Source of the DNA: Actinobacteria bacterium OV320
GTDB taxonomy: Bacteria; Actinomycetota; Actinomycetes; Streptomycetales; Streptomycetaceae
Length of the DNA stretch: 64,000 nt
Reading direction: 5' to 3'
Assembly (NCBI GenBank): GCA_001298545.1
Contig: LJCX01000030.1
Coordinates: 124,001-188,000 of the forward strand
Below are positions 7,786-15,565 of the stretch, in pieces. Numbering within the stretch: the first letter of the stretch is position 1; each line of letters starts with the position of its first letter. Below the pieces are notes generated by a model. It was not told the origin of the DNA. It saw nothing but the letters and a program-made list of their open reading frames with translations, and did no database searches. The position numbers and the translations under genes were made by a program.

Positions 7786-8120
7786 TAGCGGTACGTCTCC
7801 AGTTCGATGGTGAGTGAGTTTGAAGCACAGGGACGGACGATGAGGGCGTAGTCGCCCTGCACCCTGAGTCGCCCTGACTCGCAGTACACCTGGATCTGTT
7901 GCCTCAGGTGGTCGCTGTCGGGCCGTGGGTAGAAGCCGATGCGTGAGCCCCGGGGCAGGGGTGCATTACTACGGAGGTAGTCAATGACGAAGGTGTCTGA
8001 GTCGGGGATGTTCCCCTTCAGCTCCTCGACCTGCTGACACTCAGCGGCTAGGTCACGACGTAGGCGGTGAAGCTCTTCCTGGGCCCACTTAGGCAGGCGT
8101 GACTCACGCGGGTCAGGCAC
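7785..8120 (-). CDS. Hypothetical 111-aa protein
   Basis: GTG start overlapping the previous gene. The N-terminal half is a basic/acidic helix (LHRLRRDLAAECQQVEELKG), probably coiled coil. The second half is strand-rich and has the look of a small beta-domain. No family is recognised. Confidence 0.65.
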   Translation of the reverse strand: MPDPRESRLPKWAQEELHRLRRDLAAECQQVEELKGNIPDSDTFVIDYLRSNAPLPRGSRIGFYPRPDSDHLRQQIQVYCESGRLRVQGDYALIVRPCASNSLTIELETYR

Positions 8121-8328
8121 TGGCGTCCTCCGACTTCCCGACGTTCGCCAGGGCGAGGATGCCCAGAGCGACAGCCGACGCGAAGCCCTCTGCGTACGAA
8201 GCCTTGATCAGGTCGAGCATGTCAGTCACGAAGATCTCTACGTCATCGGCCCACTCAGTGAAGTACTTCCCTTCGGCGTGCATCATGCGAGCGTTCTTCT
8301 CGATCTCGGCAATCGTCTCTGCGTCCAT
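8113..8328 (-). CDS. Hypothetical 71-aa protein
   Basis: ATG 8328 behind GAGGAG, overlapping the stop of the preceding gene (TGATG). Two helices, the second hydrophobic (GFASAVALGILALANVG), could be one membrane-associated segment. Unrecognised. Confidence 0.65.
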   Translation of the reverse strand: MDAETIAEIEKNARMMHAEGKYFTEWADDVEIFVTDMLDLIKASYAEGFASAVALGILALANVGKSEDASA

Positions 8329-8582
8329 CAGCACTCCTCGTAGGTACTCTCGAATACATCACGCTTACAGGGGTAAAACTCTCCTTGGACTCCACAGATG
8401 ATGTAGTCCCCGTACTCGAACTTGACCCAGGTGTCGTGAAGCCGGTCATAGACAAAGAACAACCTGTCTACGTCATTCAGCTTCACCAATCCATTAGTGA
8501 ACTCCGCCAGGGCCGACATAGAGACGTCTTCGGTCCACTGCATAGCCTCGACGGGGATTGGCCTCTTTACATAGCTGGGGAT
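8328..8582 (-). CDS. Phage protein of the YxxxPVxVEAMQW type, apparent ATC start
   Basis: 84 aa if started at ATC 8582: (I)PSYVKRPIPVEAMQW at the N-terminus and GDYIICGVQGEFYPCKRDVF at the C-terminus. Both are typical of a widespread small phage protein whose members usually begin M-x-x-Y-x-K-K-P-V-x-V-E-A-M. The ribosome site GGAGGGG sits 4-6 bases before the ATC. The only conventional option is a GTG at 8618, buried in the upstream gene and adding 12 Arg-rich residues that look like out-of-frame translation. Function unknown. Confidence 0.7.
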   Translation of the reverse strand: MPSYVKRPIPVEAMQWTEDVSMSALAEFTNGLVKLNDVDRLFFVYDRLHDTWVKFEYGDYIICGVQGEFYPCKRDVFESTYEEC

Positions 8583-8583
8583 A

Positions 8584-8748
8584 TTACCCCTCCTCGTATT
8601 CCTCGACTTTGATCTCACCGCTCGGATACATGAAGAAGTCTTGGTGCTTGTCTCCGTGAATTAGGGCCATGTTGACGAACTGCTCAGGCGTACGCCATTC
8701 CAAGTCATCGACACTGGAAATCGTGCACTGGAAAGTCAGTCGCTTCAT
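8584..8748 (-). CDS. Hypothetical 54-aa protein
   Basis: ATG start overlapping the stop of a 30-codon gene (ATGA). Begins MKRLTFQCTISSVDDLEW, with an acidic end. Its last codons contain the ribosome site of the next gene. Unrecognised. Confidence 0.6.
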   Translation of the reverse strand: MKRLTFQCTISSVDDLEWRTPEQFVNMALIHGDKHQDFFMYPSGEIKVEEYEEG

Positions 8749-8837
8749 TCGCCGCCCTCTCGGTTAAGCCAACGCTGAACCAGGTCCCTCAGGCTCTCGT
8801 TCTGCTCCTGGTCTATGAGTTCTTCGTCTTCATTCAT
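8745..8837 (-). CDS. Hypothetical 30-aa peptide
   Basis: Starts ATGAATGAAGAC behind GGGAGG. Sequence MNEDEELIDQEQNESLRDLV plus a short basic end, one charged helix. It overlaps both neighbours by 4 bases, which argues for real translation. Confidence 0.5.
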   Translation of the reverse strand: MNEDEELIDQEQNESLRDLVQRWLNREGGE

Positions 8838-9040
8838 CGGGCACCTCCCGGAACGAAGTCAGACGTAACCTCGTGGGTAAGGTGCAGTAGGAACACCTTG
8901 ACTTCAGCGTCTGGATACCTAAGCAGGATTCCCTTGACTCGGTTGCGTACGTTCTTCTCGTCAGAGGCGAACCTCAGATCTCCCGAGCCGTGGTTATACC
9001 CATTCTGAGAAGACCAGATAAGGAACTTGGGGTAACTCAA
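8834..9040 (-). CDS. Hypothetical 68-aa protein
   Basis: TTG start overlapping the end of ThyX. The sequence has strand/helix alternation (FLIWSSQNGYNHGSGDLRF, then a basic helix and a strand). Unrecognised. It probably lies in the ThyX transcript. Confidence 0.6.
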   Translation of the reverse strand: MSYPKFLIWSSQNGYNHGSGDLRFASDEKNVRNRVKGILLRYPDAEVKVFLLHLTHEVTSDFVPGGAR

Positions 9041-9735
9041 GGTGCAACACGTCCATTCACGTTGAATGCCTTCATTGCTTCAGGGGCCACCAGATTGGTG
9101 ATGACTTCCTCCACCTTCATGGCGGCCTGCTCGATCTCGTACAGGGGGAACGTCGGAACCGTGGAATCAGGGTGAGCCCAGCGGAGCGACAGGAAGTTCA
9201 GTGCCGACCGCAGGTTCACGGTCCAGATAAACGAGGTGTAGAGGCTCAGAGGAAGCACGTTGCGGGCCACCTCTCGGGCAATGCCACGGTCAAGCTGGAA
9301 CTGGTATTCCTCCCATGAAGTCTTGGCAGCCCTCATGCCACAGGCCCTGGCAATGTACTGCTGCTGGTAATCCCCCGGCTCGAACGAGTAGGCACCCGGC
9401 TTACCGATCTGCCGTAGAGGCCGCTGCATGTCCGGAACATAGAAGACCGGCTCCAGGACCTTGTATCGACCGGACACCTCATTGAATGAGGACATCCGAT
9501 GCCGGAACCATTCACGGGCAACGAAGATCGGAACATCGATCTTGAACTGCATTGTCACAGCCTCGAAAGGCGAACCGTGCCGATCACGGGCCAGCATATT
9601 GAGGAGGCCCTTATTGGCCTGCTCGCTACCGGTACTGCCTGAGGAGACACGGGCTGCTCGAACGATCGAGTCGTCGTCACCCATGTGGTCGAGGAGGTCT
9701 ACGCCCATATCCGAGCGGAAGGTAATGCCAGTCAT
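9037..9735 (-). CDS. thyX: Flavin-dependent thymidylate synthase ThyX
   Basis: 232 aa from ATG 9735. ATG 9738 is adjacent and AAGGG is upstream. The ThyX signature is intact: R78-H79-R80 followed by MSSFNEVSGRY. It makes dTMP from dUMP using FAD and methylene-tetrahydrofolate, completing the route from the phage dCMP deaminase and ribonucleotide reductase. A repeat copy with a long hairpin precedes the gene. Confidence 0.95.
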   Translation of the reverse strand: MTGITFRSDMGVDLLDHMGDDDSIVRAARVSSGSTGSEQANKGLLNMLARDRHGSPFEAVTMQFKIDVPIFVAREWFRHRMSSFNEVSGRYKVLEPVFYVPDMQRPLRQIGKPGAYSFEPGDYQQQYIARACGMRAAKTSWEEYQFQLDRGIAREVARNVLPLSLYTSFIWTVNLRSALNFLSLRWAHPDSTVPTFPLYEIEQAAMKVEEVITNLVAPEAMKAFNVNGRVAP

Positions 9736-9754
9736 CATTTCCCTTGGGGTAACG

Positions 9755-9793
9755 GAGGGGCAGGGGAGTCGTCCCGCCCCTCCGAATGTCAAC
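9755..9793 (-). promoter_or_regulatory. Repeat copy plus hairpin upstream of thyX
   Basis: GTTGACATTC (9784-9793) is followed at once by a GGAGGGGC...GCCCCTCC stem (about 9755-9783). No -10 element lies 17-19 bp after TTGACA, so this copy is a binding site and not a promoter. The hairpin may end transcription from the gene upstream. Confidence 0.5.
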
Positions 9794-9818
9794 CTAGTAG
9801 ATCAAGAAAAGGTGAGGC

Positions 9819-10316
9819 TTAGCCCCAGATCGGCTTCTCGTCGGAACCCTTCGGCGGGAACCAACCCGACCACGCCTTACCGTTCTTGTTGCCGGACTTG
9901 TAGGAGAAGTGGGCCGGAACGTTGTCCGGTCGAGCCGGGCCGTTACCGCCACCGCCGTTGTTGTACTGGACCTGGCCGTTCTGGAAGGACGGCTTACCGG
10001 CAGGCTGCTCCGGGGTGTTGATGGTGGTGCTGTACTTCTGGATCTTCGCCGCCTTGTCCATGAGGGCCGCCAGTTCACCGCCCTCCTCGTCGAGCTTGGC
10101 GTTCATCTCGGTGATGTTCGCGGCGCGAATGACGAGAAGCGATGCGTCGTAGCCCGCGCCGCCCTTGAAGGAGAGGGTGACGCCCTCCGGGGCAGTGGTA
10201 GCGACGGGGGCGGCGTTGGTCTCAGTCACAGGCGTGGTCTCCTCAGTGTTGGTGGTGAACTCGTCGTTGGCCGGGGCAGTGGCGAACGGGTCAGTGTAAG
10301 TCAAGTACAGCTCCAT
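9819..10316 (-). CDS. Hypothetical protein, possible nucleic-acid binding
   Basis: 165 aa. Start ATG 10316 follows a promoter and 5' hairpin. N-terminal 45 residues are Thr/Pro/Ala-rich and disordered. Then comes LSFKGGAGYDASLLVIRAAN, a helix, a Gln/Asn/Gly linker (VQYNNGGGGNGP) and an end rich in aromatic and Lys residues (FSYKSGNKNGKAWSGWFPP). Order and position between RNR and thyX suggest a replication accessory or ssDNA-binding role, but this is inference only. Confidence 0.75.
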   Translation of the reverse strand: MELYLTYTDPFATAPANDEFTTNTEETTPVTETNAAPVATTAPEGVTLSFKGGAGYDASLLVIRAANITEMNAKLDEEGGELAALMDKAAKIQKYSTTINTPEQPAGKPSFQNGQVQYNNGGGGNGPARPDNVPAHFSYKSGNKNGKAWSGWFPPKGSDEKPIWG

Positions 10317-10327
10317 AAGCGTTAGTT

Positions 10328-10386
10328 GAGGGGGTCTCTCTCCCCCTCTATTTCCATTATGACATTCAGTTGATCCGAATGTCAAC
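10328..10386 (-). promoter_or_regulatory. Repeat-type promoter with 5' stem-loop
   Basis: TTGACA (10380-10385), 18 bp, CATAAT (10356-10361), then a stem GAGGGGG/CCCCCTC (10328-10348) that would lie at the 5' end of the mRNA before the ATG at 10316. A partial inverted copy of the repeat (GAATGTCA) sits in the spacer. Confidence 0.75.
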
Positions 10387-10388
10387 CA

Positions 10389-12386
10389 CTACTTGATAGG
10401 GCAAGCCCCGGTAGCACAGTTCTCATCGACTCCGTCCCCGATCTGGGTGACGACAGCTTCTTCGAACTCTTCTCGGGTCAGGCGCTGGTAAGGGGCCTGC
10501 TCGTACGAACCTTCAGGAAGAACGGTGCTCCCCTTGAGTCGCCGCAGGTATCGAAGGATCGACCGGGACAGGGATTCCTTGGTCACCTCGTTCGGATCGA
10601 AGTTGACCGTGAACGAGACTGCACTGTCTACGAAGTTCTCTTGGTAGAACGCCTGCACTGCAAGCATCTGATCAGCCTTGAGATCAGCCGCAGACTCAAC
10701 GATCTCGTCAGGGTCCAGTCCGAGCTTTGCGACCTCTTCCATCAGGAGATCCTTGGTCGGGATCGTCACCACCTTCGTGAAGGGGGCGTAGACACAATCC
10801 TCAACGTGGTAACCCTGGGCTTCATACTCGGCAAGCTGTGCGATCTGCTTCGGGTCCGTAGACGAGAAGCGGATACGCCGCAGGAAGTACCGGGCGAAGA
10901 TCGGGTGGATACCCTCACTCACTCCACTCAGCTTGGATATGGAGCCCGTTGGAGCAATCGTCGTCAGCTTGACCGGAACCGGGATACGAAGTTCCCGAGC
11001 GTACTCCTGGGCGCTCTTCTCGACGTGCTTGTACAGATCCCTGAGAAGGCTCCTCATCCAACTACCGGGGATGTCAGAGAACTTCAGACCGTTCAGATTG
11101 GCGAACCACTGAACACCCAGATGTCCAAGACCGATTCGCCGGTCTCGCTCCATGACCTTCTGCTGTTCGGGATAGGTGATGTCCCCGAAGGTGGCACGCA
11201 CCAGGTACCGAGTCATGAGCCGATGAGCGGCATACAGCTTGCTCTCGTCCTCGCCCCTCCAAAGGGCTGCGAGGTTCACGTGCCCGAGCGTGCAGGAACC
11301 CAGCTCGGGAAGCGGCTGCTCGCCACACGGGTTGGTCGCTACCGTCTTGTTGGGCTCGTCCACATTGGACAAGTCCTCGTTCCAGAATCCAGGTTCGCCG
11401 TTGTGGTGCATTCCATCGATCACGGCTTCATAGACCGCCTGGGCATGACCCCAGGTCCGATAGCCCATAGCCTCAACGAAGTCGTTGTCGATAACAACAC
11501 TGATGTTGGTTGTCCAGTGGCCGCCATCCTTCTTGGCGTTGATGAACTTGAAGATCTCCGGATCGGTCCAATGCATCATCGCCATTCGTGCGCTTCGGCG
11601 ATTACCTCCCGAGACGACACACTCAGCAATGTAGTGATCGATTTCCATGGCCTCGACGCCGGTAATCGTCCGGCCTTCCGAACCGGCATAGTTCATGATG
11701 GCCGCAACCTCGTGCAGCATCTTGGCCAGAGGCAGAGGACCTGAAGCCGTACCGCCGAACGTTCGGAGAGGGGCACCAGCGTGCCTGACTCCCGACACGT
11801 CATAGACCCGGTTCGAGTTCTTCACGTCGGGCCGCAAGTACGTCTCGATCAGGTCGACCAGGGCTGCTGCCCAACCCTCTCGGGAGTCCTCAACCTTGTA
11901 GGTGCCAGGCCATTCATGGGAGTAGTCGTCGGACAGCAGTCCGGCCGAATCCATGGCATGGAAATCGAGGTGGTCAGGGTCGGTGACGATGTGCACGTTC
12001 AGCTCACGAAGTACGTCCTCCGGAGGCTGACAGTCGAGTCCGTATCGGGAACCGACTCCACCACCTTCCATCAGTCGCATGAAGGTGAACATGACGTGAT
12101 CGGCCAGGCCCTTACTCCACGGAGCGACATGGCAGTTGTAGAGGAACTGCCGACCAGGAACACCCGAGGCCCAGAGGTGACGACCAGCCGGAATGATCTC
12201 CAGATTGGTCATCATCTCGATGAGCTTTTCCCGCTCACCCTCTTCGATGAACTTGCTATCAACGAGACCGAGGTTCCCGTCGACTACGCGCTGAACTGTC
12301 TGCGGCCATTCTTCCAACGTGCCATCCGGAAGGGGACGAGCATAGGTGCGCTTGAAGACGTCATTACCGGTCTGCGTGAACTTCAA
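10389..12386 (-). CDS. nrdJ: Adenosylcobalamin-dependent ribonucleotide reductase (class II)
   Basis: 665 aa, TTG start after AGGAG. Key motifs: N352-P-C354-G-E356-Q with the active-site Asn, Cys and Glu, APTGSISKLSG at 478-488, an early Cys in FLYNCH near 85, and a Cys near the C-terminus (GACPIK) able to re-reduce the site. The single-polypeptide monomer type fits class II enzymes of actinophages, which need host B12. It supplies deoxynucleotides along with NrdH, deaminase and ThyX. The gene ends 3 bases before a promoter repeat. Confidence 0.93.
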   Translation of the reverse strand: MKFTQTGNDVFKRTYARPLPDGTLEEWPQTVQRVVDGNLGLVDSKFIEEGEREKLIEMMTNLEIIPAGRHLWASGVPGRQFLYNCHVAPWSKGLADHVMFTFMRLMEGGGVGSRYGLDCQPPEDVLRELNVHIVTDPDHLDFHAMDSAGLLSDDYSHEWPGTYKVEDSREGWAAALVDLIETYLRPDVKNSNRVYDVSGVRHAGAPLRTFGGTASGPLPLAKMLHEVAAIMNYAGSEGRTITGVEAMEIDHYIAECVVSGGNRRSARMAMMHWTDPEIFKFINAKKDGGHWTTNISVVIDNDFVEAMGYRTWGHAQAVYEAVIDGMHHNGEPGFWNEDLSNVDEPNKTVATNPCGEQPLPELGSCTLGHVNLAALWRGEDESKLYAAHRLMTRYLVRATFGDITYPEQQKVMERDRRIGLGHLGVQWFANLNGLKFSDIPGSWMRSLLRDLYKHVEKSAQEYARELRIPVPVKLTTIAPTGSISKLSGVSEGIHPIFARYFLRRIRFSSTDPKQIAQLAEYEAQGYHVEDCVYAPFTKVVTIPTKDLLMEEVAKLGLDPDEIVESAADLKADQMLAVQAFYQENFVDSAVSFTVNFDPNEVTKESLSRSILRYLRRLKGSTVLPEGSYEQAPYQRLTREEFEEAVVTQIGDGVDENCATGACPIK

Positions 12387-12398
12387 AGTGTGGGTCTC

Positions 12399-12986
12399 CT
12401 AAAGGTTGTTCATGTGGTGGGTAAGCATCTTGACCGCGAAGGCAAGCTGCTTGGCATTGGTCCGGCATCGCCGGGGGAACCGGTACAGCTTGGTCAGCTC
12501 TGCACGAGAGGCAGTGTCGAGACGAGAGAACGCGATGTTCAGGTCAGCCTTGTCCGAGTAGGACACCGAGTCGGGGTTCTTGTAGTCCCGCTTGTTGGCG
12601 GGCTGCTTGCCCTGCTCCAGGAGAGGCAGCAGGTACCCGGCCTCCAGGAGCTTCCAGACGTCGATCTCCTGGTACGTGTACTGGCCGTACACGGCCCTCT
12701 CGCGGGCCTCGAAGTCCAGCTCCTTGGCCAGGGTCTCGGCGCGACGTACAAGCGCCCCGAGGGCGGCCACAGGGTCCAGGGCGTGTGCCTGGGCCAGTCG
12801 CACCGCTCGGTCCTGGCCCTCGTCCTCATCGAGGAAGGTGTCCATCAGTCGGCCGACCAGGTCACCGACGGCCACCGAGCCGTACCACTTCTCGGAGACG
12901 CGTTCTGCGGCCTTGATCGCCAGGGTGTACGTGGTGTCGAAGGCGTCAGCCCTGACTTCCTCAGCGGGGTTGGTCCAGGTGATCAC
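12399..12986 (-). CDS. Hypothetical 195-aa protein upstream of RNR
   Basis: GTG start with AAAGGA 6 bases upstream. Mostly helical. An acidic central part (MDTFLDEDEGQD) is followed by a basic C-terminus with a Cys-Arg pair (KLYRFPRRCRTNAKQLAFAV). It ends 13 bases before the RNR start and is probably co-transcribed. No domain is recognised. The basic end could bind nucleic acid. Confidence 0.75.
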   Translation of the reverse strand: MITWTNPAEEVRADAFDTTYTLAIKAAERVSEKWYGSVAVGDLVGRLMDTFLDEDEGQDRAVRLAQAHALDPVAALGALVRRAETLAKELDFEARERAVYGQYTYQEIDVWKLLEAGYLLPLLEQGKQPANKRDYKNPDSVSYSDKADLNIAFSRLDTASRAELTKLYRFPRRCRTNAKQLAFAVKMLTHHMNNL

Positions 12987-12999
12987 TTGCAGTCCTTTC

Positions 13000-13087
13000 G
13001 AATGTCAACCGAGGGGGCCGAGAAAAAGCCGGATGCTTCCCGGCCCCTCTACTTCAAGTATGTCAGCCGTCAGATCCGAATGTCAAC
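13000..13087 (-). promoter_or_regulatory. Two repeats flanking an attenuator-like hairpin
   Basis: The first copy (13078-13087) has TTGACA, 18 bp, CATACT (13057-13062). The leader then forms either a long stem (13011-13020 with 13041-13049) or a shorter internal terminator, GCCGG/CCGGC followed by TTTTT (13023-13044). The second copy (13000-13009) has no -10 and ends at the ribosome site of the 195-aa gene. The mutually exclusive stems suggest attenuation. Confidence 0.65.
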
Positions 13088-13832
13088 CTTGGTGGCGTGC
13101 AGGGGAGATCGCCGAGCCGTCGAGCCTCTGGTTGCCTCGCGACCACTTCCCGCAGTCGTCACAGCGGTAGCGCTGGAACACCGAGACCGAGGTGTACGCC
13201 TTGCCTTCCTTGCGGAGAGCCTTGCTGCCACAGTTCGGGCAGAGGTCATCGACTCCCCCGTGATACAGCCGGTAGTTCGGGTGCGAGGGGATCCAGGGAA
13301 GGAGAGCGTCATAGACCTTCTCGGTAAGGACGACGTCCTGTTCGTTGTAGGTCTTCATCAGCTCCCAGGCCTCTTCGTTGCCTGCCATACAGTCGATCCA
13401 GAGCTGGAAGCCAGTGTGAGAAGTCTTGGCCCCGAGTCCGAGTTGCTGGGCCACATGGTCCAGCTTGTTGGACGTAAACCGGAACTGCTTCTTTGCGACG
13501 TTCAGAAGGTCGACGTGAGCGAACGGAGAAGGCGGAGTAAGTCCTTCGGCAAGGAACTCTCGATTCAGGTGAGGGATGTCGAACCTCTTGCCGTTGTAGT
13601 GGATCACAGCATCTGCATCGTCCAGGATCTCGTGGGCAGCCTCGACCATGGCCGTCTTGCCGTGGTGGTGCGTGCTGTAGAAGCTCACCGGCTCCTGGCC
13701 GTACCACTTGGCGGAGAAGCACATCACCTCCCCAGTCTCGACAAGCTGAGTGAGCGAGACGTTCTGCTTGAACATCCCCCACACGTAAGCGAGGTTCGGA
13801 CTGGTCTCAATGTCGATCGTGGCTATCTTGAT
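13083..13832 (-). CDS. DnaQ-like DEDDy 3'-5' exonuclease with C-terminal zinc ribbon, apparent ATC start
   Basis: 249 aa from ATC 13832. The N-terminus then reads (I)KIATIDIETSP, the exonuclease I motif with D7 and E9. Exo II is NGKRFDIPHLN and exo III is YNEQDVVLTEKVY (Tyr and Asp, DEDDy class). The C-terminal 45 residues contain CPNCG and CDDCG, a zinc ribbon. No ATG, GTG or TTG lies between the in-frame TAG upstream and the exo I motif. The first conventional start (ATG 13784 or GTG 13790) would delete D7/E9. Likely roles are proofreading, repair or RNA/DNA end trimming. Its stop overlaps a promoter repeat. Confidence 0.85.
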   Translation of the reverse strand: MKIATIDIETSPNLAYVWGMFKQNVSLTQLVETGEVMCFSAKWYGQEPVSFYSTHHHGKTAMVEAAHEILDDADAVIHYNGKRFDIPHLNREFLAEGLTPPSPFAHVDLLNVAKKQFRFTSNKLDHVAQQLGLGAKTSHTGFQLWIDCMAGNEEAWELMKTYNEQDVVLTEKVYDALLPWIPSHPNYRLYHGGVDDLCPNCGSKALRKEGKAYTSVSVFQRYRCDDCGKWSRGNQRLDGSAISPARHQG

Positions 13833-13844
13833 GGGGGCCTACTT

Positions 13845-13910
13845 TCAGTAGTGAATCCACAACGCAATCTGAGCTGTGATGATGACGAAAGGGAGTATGA
13901 AGTACTTCAC
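13845..13910 (-). CDS. 21-residue membrane micropeptide
   Basis: GTG start overlapping the stop of the upstream gene (GTGA). Sequence MKYFILPFVIITAQIALWIH plus Tyr, a single hydrophobic helix. The size is below normal annotation limits, but the coupling and hydrophobicity are notable. Role unknown. Confidence 0.45.
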   Translation of the reverse strand: MKYFILPFVIITAQIALWIHY

Positions 13911-14125
13911 TTGCCGGTGGAGTCCTTGATGGCCTGCTTCAGAGCCTTGCGAATGGCCTTGGCGTCCTCGACGGTTATGTTCTGGTAGAGGCTCTTCGCG
14001 TCGGTGCTGACGTCTCGGTGAGACGTGTTTCGAGTCTTGAGGTCGAACACGATGGGGGCCCCATCCCCACCGAAGCCCCCGTAAATGCCGACCTCGACGC
14101 CGTTGTTCATCTTGATCTCAGACAT
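13907..14125 (-). CDS. Hypothetical 72-aa protein
   Basis: ATG behind TAGGAGAG. N-terminal strands with Gly turns (VEVGIYGGFGGDGAPIVFDL) and a basic C-terminal helix. Unrecognised. Likely co-transcribed with the exonuclease. Confidence 0.65.
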   Translation of the reverse strand: MSEIKMNNGVEVGIYGGFGGDGAPIVFDLKTRNTSHRDVSTDAKSLYQNITVEDAKAIRKALKQAIKDSTGK

Positions 14126-14134
14126 GTTTCTCTC

Positions 14135-14332
14135 CTACTTGGTGTAGTCGTCCAGAAGGTTTCGACAGAAGTTCTGTGCACTCACGAGCTGAGCCGAATC
14201 AGGCTGACTCGCAGCCCAACCGATGGTGTCGAGAAGCCACCGAATATCATCCTCGGCATCAACCAGCCAACTCGCCAAGGCTCGGGCTGAGGAGTGGTAG
14301 TACTCCTCTTCTCGTTCTTCACGACTTTTCAT
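14135..14332 (-). CDS. Hypothetical 65-aa helical protein
   Basis: ATG after GGTGA. The N-terminus is charged (MKSREEREEEYYHSS) and the rest is an amphipathic helix with several Trp. No family is recognised. Confidence 0.6.
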   Translation of the reverse strand: MKSREEREEEYYHSSARALASWLVDAEDDIRWLLDTIGWAASQPDSAQLVSAQNFCRNLLDDYTK

Positions 14333-14335
14333 GAT

Positions 14336-14425
14336 TCACCACAGACCCAGGGAGTGTTCAACGAATAGCCCCAGAGGGACAACCACGCCAAAGGTGATGG
14401 CAGCGGATACCAGGAACTCTTTAAT
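14336..14425 (-). CDS. 29-residue membrane peptide with apparent ATT start
   Basis: The frame IKEFLVSAAITFGVVVPLGL is a clear transmembrane helix with a short polar end. The only plausible start is ATT 14425, exactly 6 bases after GGGAGG and overlapping the TAA of the RNA ligase gene. An internal CTG is a weaker option because it sits too close to its site. Confidence 0.4.
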   Translation of the reverse strand: MKEFLVSAAITFGVVVPLGLFVEHSLGLW

Positions 14426-15050
14426 TGGAGACCTCCCACTTACCCGAGTCGTTGTTGTCGAGCGTCACCTTCGAGACCTGACGAGAGGCCGTGTGGTAGA
14501 CACAGATACCTTCGGGGTCCGTGAAGCCGGGGGCCGCTACCGACCCGTTCTCCTGGAGCCAGTACAGGGCCTCCTCGATGTGCTCCGATCCGAACATCCC
14601 CTCATAGAGAACCGGGACCGTATTGATCCGGCTGCCGTCGAACACCGCAGCATCGTCGTGATTCAGGTGGCCGTACCGCTCTGTATTGAACAGAGAGAAC
14701 CTGCGCTCTTCGAGCCCATAGTTTCTCTGGATTCCTCGGCCCCACCACTCACCGAAGTGGGTGCCTTCACCGAGGAGTCGAACCAGATCACGCGCATGGT
14801 CGTAGACCCATGCAGCGAACCCGTAATTGTCGGTCGTCTTTCCGGGGTAGATCAGGCGCTTCCGACTCTGCGCGGATACCACGTAGCGGACTCCGTCCAC
14901 CACAAGGGAGTGCGACTCGGGCGGGTAGTCCTCCCAACCCAAAGTCAGCTCGCTGATGTGAATCGCAGCGTTCGTGCCGTCGAGCTTTTCAGTGACGACA
15001 ATGTCTCGGAACAGCCGGGTCGTCTTGGGCCAGGGCGCGAACTCGTGCAT
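14421..15050 (-). CDS. RNA ligase (nucleotidyltransferase family)
   Basis: 209 aa. Motif I with the adenylated lysine is E21-K22-L-D-G-T-N27. Motif IV is PEGICVY (E180) and motif V carries K194 and K204 (SKVTL, DSGK). The size and the absence of an OB domain fit small Rnl2-like RNA ligases. Phage RNA ligases repair tRNAs cut by host anticodon nucleases, and this phage carries its own tRNA cluster at 32.1-32.9 kb. It starts at ATG 15050, overlapping the DUF3310 gene. Confidence 0.85.
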   Translation of the reverse strand: MHEFAPWPKTTRLFRDIVVTEKLDGTNAAIHISELTLGWEDYPPESHSLVVDGVRYVVSAQSRKRLIYPGKTTDNYGFAAWVYDHARDLVRLLGEGTHFGEWWGRGIQRNYGLEERRFSLFNTERYGHLNHDDAAVFDGSRINTVPVLYEGMFGSEHIEEALYWLQENGSVAAPGFTDPEGICVYHTASRQVSKVTLDNNDSGKWEVSN

Positions 15051-15565
15051 CAGATGGACTCCAGTCGAGCGATCTCACGGTTGATGTAGAACTGGGCTTT
15101 CTTCAGGTCCTCAACCTCTCGGTCCTGGTCCTTCTTTCCGGCCCGCGCGATGTACTTGACGGCATTGCCACGGTTGAAGTTCAGGTTCTCGGTGATGTCG
15201 ATGACCTCGGCCCCGTTGGACCAGCCGTCGGCATAGTGGCTCGGGGGGTTAACGACGTCCGCCTCCTGGGCCGCCTCTTCGAGGATTTCCTTCTCCCAGT
15301 CGGCCAGCCCTTCTGTACGAATGTCAACCTTGTGCGCAAAGAGATAGGACTCGGAACTGTCCTGGTGTCGCATCTCCTCGGCGTTGAATCCCGTTTCCGC
15401 GCCATCGTTGAAGTGGACCGCGTAGGGGTACAGGTCACCCTCGGCAATCTTGGTGATGCAGCCAAGCTCCCCGGCACGAGCCTTCAGGATGACACTGTCA
15501 CTGTTCTCGGTGGGGGTGATCACCACCCAGTCGCCAACCGCAAAGCCATTCAGAGCGTCAGTCAC
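15050..15565 (-). CDS. DUF3310 protein with N-terminal SH3-like part
   Basis: 171 aa, GTG start overlapping the primase stop. Residues 1-75 are strand-rich (FAVGDWVVITPTENSDS). Residues about 105-170 form the DUF3310 domain: NPPSHYADG, then NFNRGNAVKYIARAGKK and a final helix. This domain is common near phage replication genes and is often annotated as a nucleotide kinase, without firm evidence that I know. A copy of the GTTGACATTC repeat is embedded in the coding sequence (15319-15328). Confidence 0.8.
   Translation of the reverse strand: MTDALNGFAVGDWVVITPTENSDSVILKARAGELGCITKIAEGDLYPYAVHFNDGAETGFNAEEMRHQDSSESYLFAHKVDIRTEGLADWEKEILEEAAQEADVVNPPSHYADGWSNGAEVIDITENLNFNRGNAVKYIARAGKKDQDREVEDLKKAQFYINREIARLESI
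15319..15328 (-). promoter_or_regulatory. GTTGACATTC repeat inside the DUF3310 gene
   Basis: Exact decamer encoding V-D-I within the gene, in transcription orientation, with no -10 downstream. As an intragenic site it could only act as a roadblock-type binding site, or it is chance. Confidence 0.4.

Noticed and set aside
11781-13988. Long 735-codon plus-strand frame opposite RNR and exonuclease
   Set aside because: A mirror frame of GC-rich coding DNA. The minus strand holds recognised proteins over its whole length.
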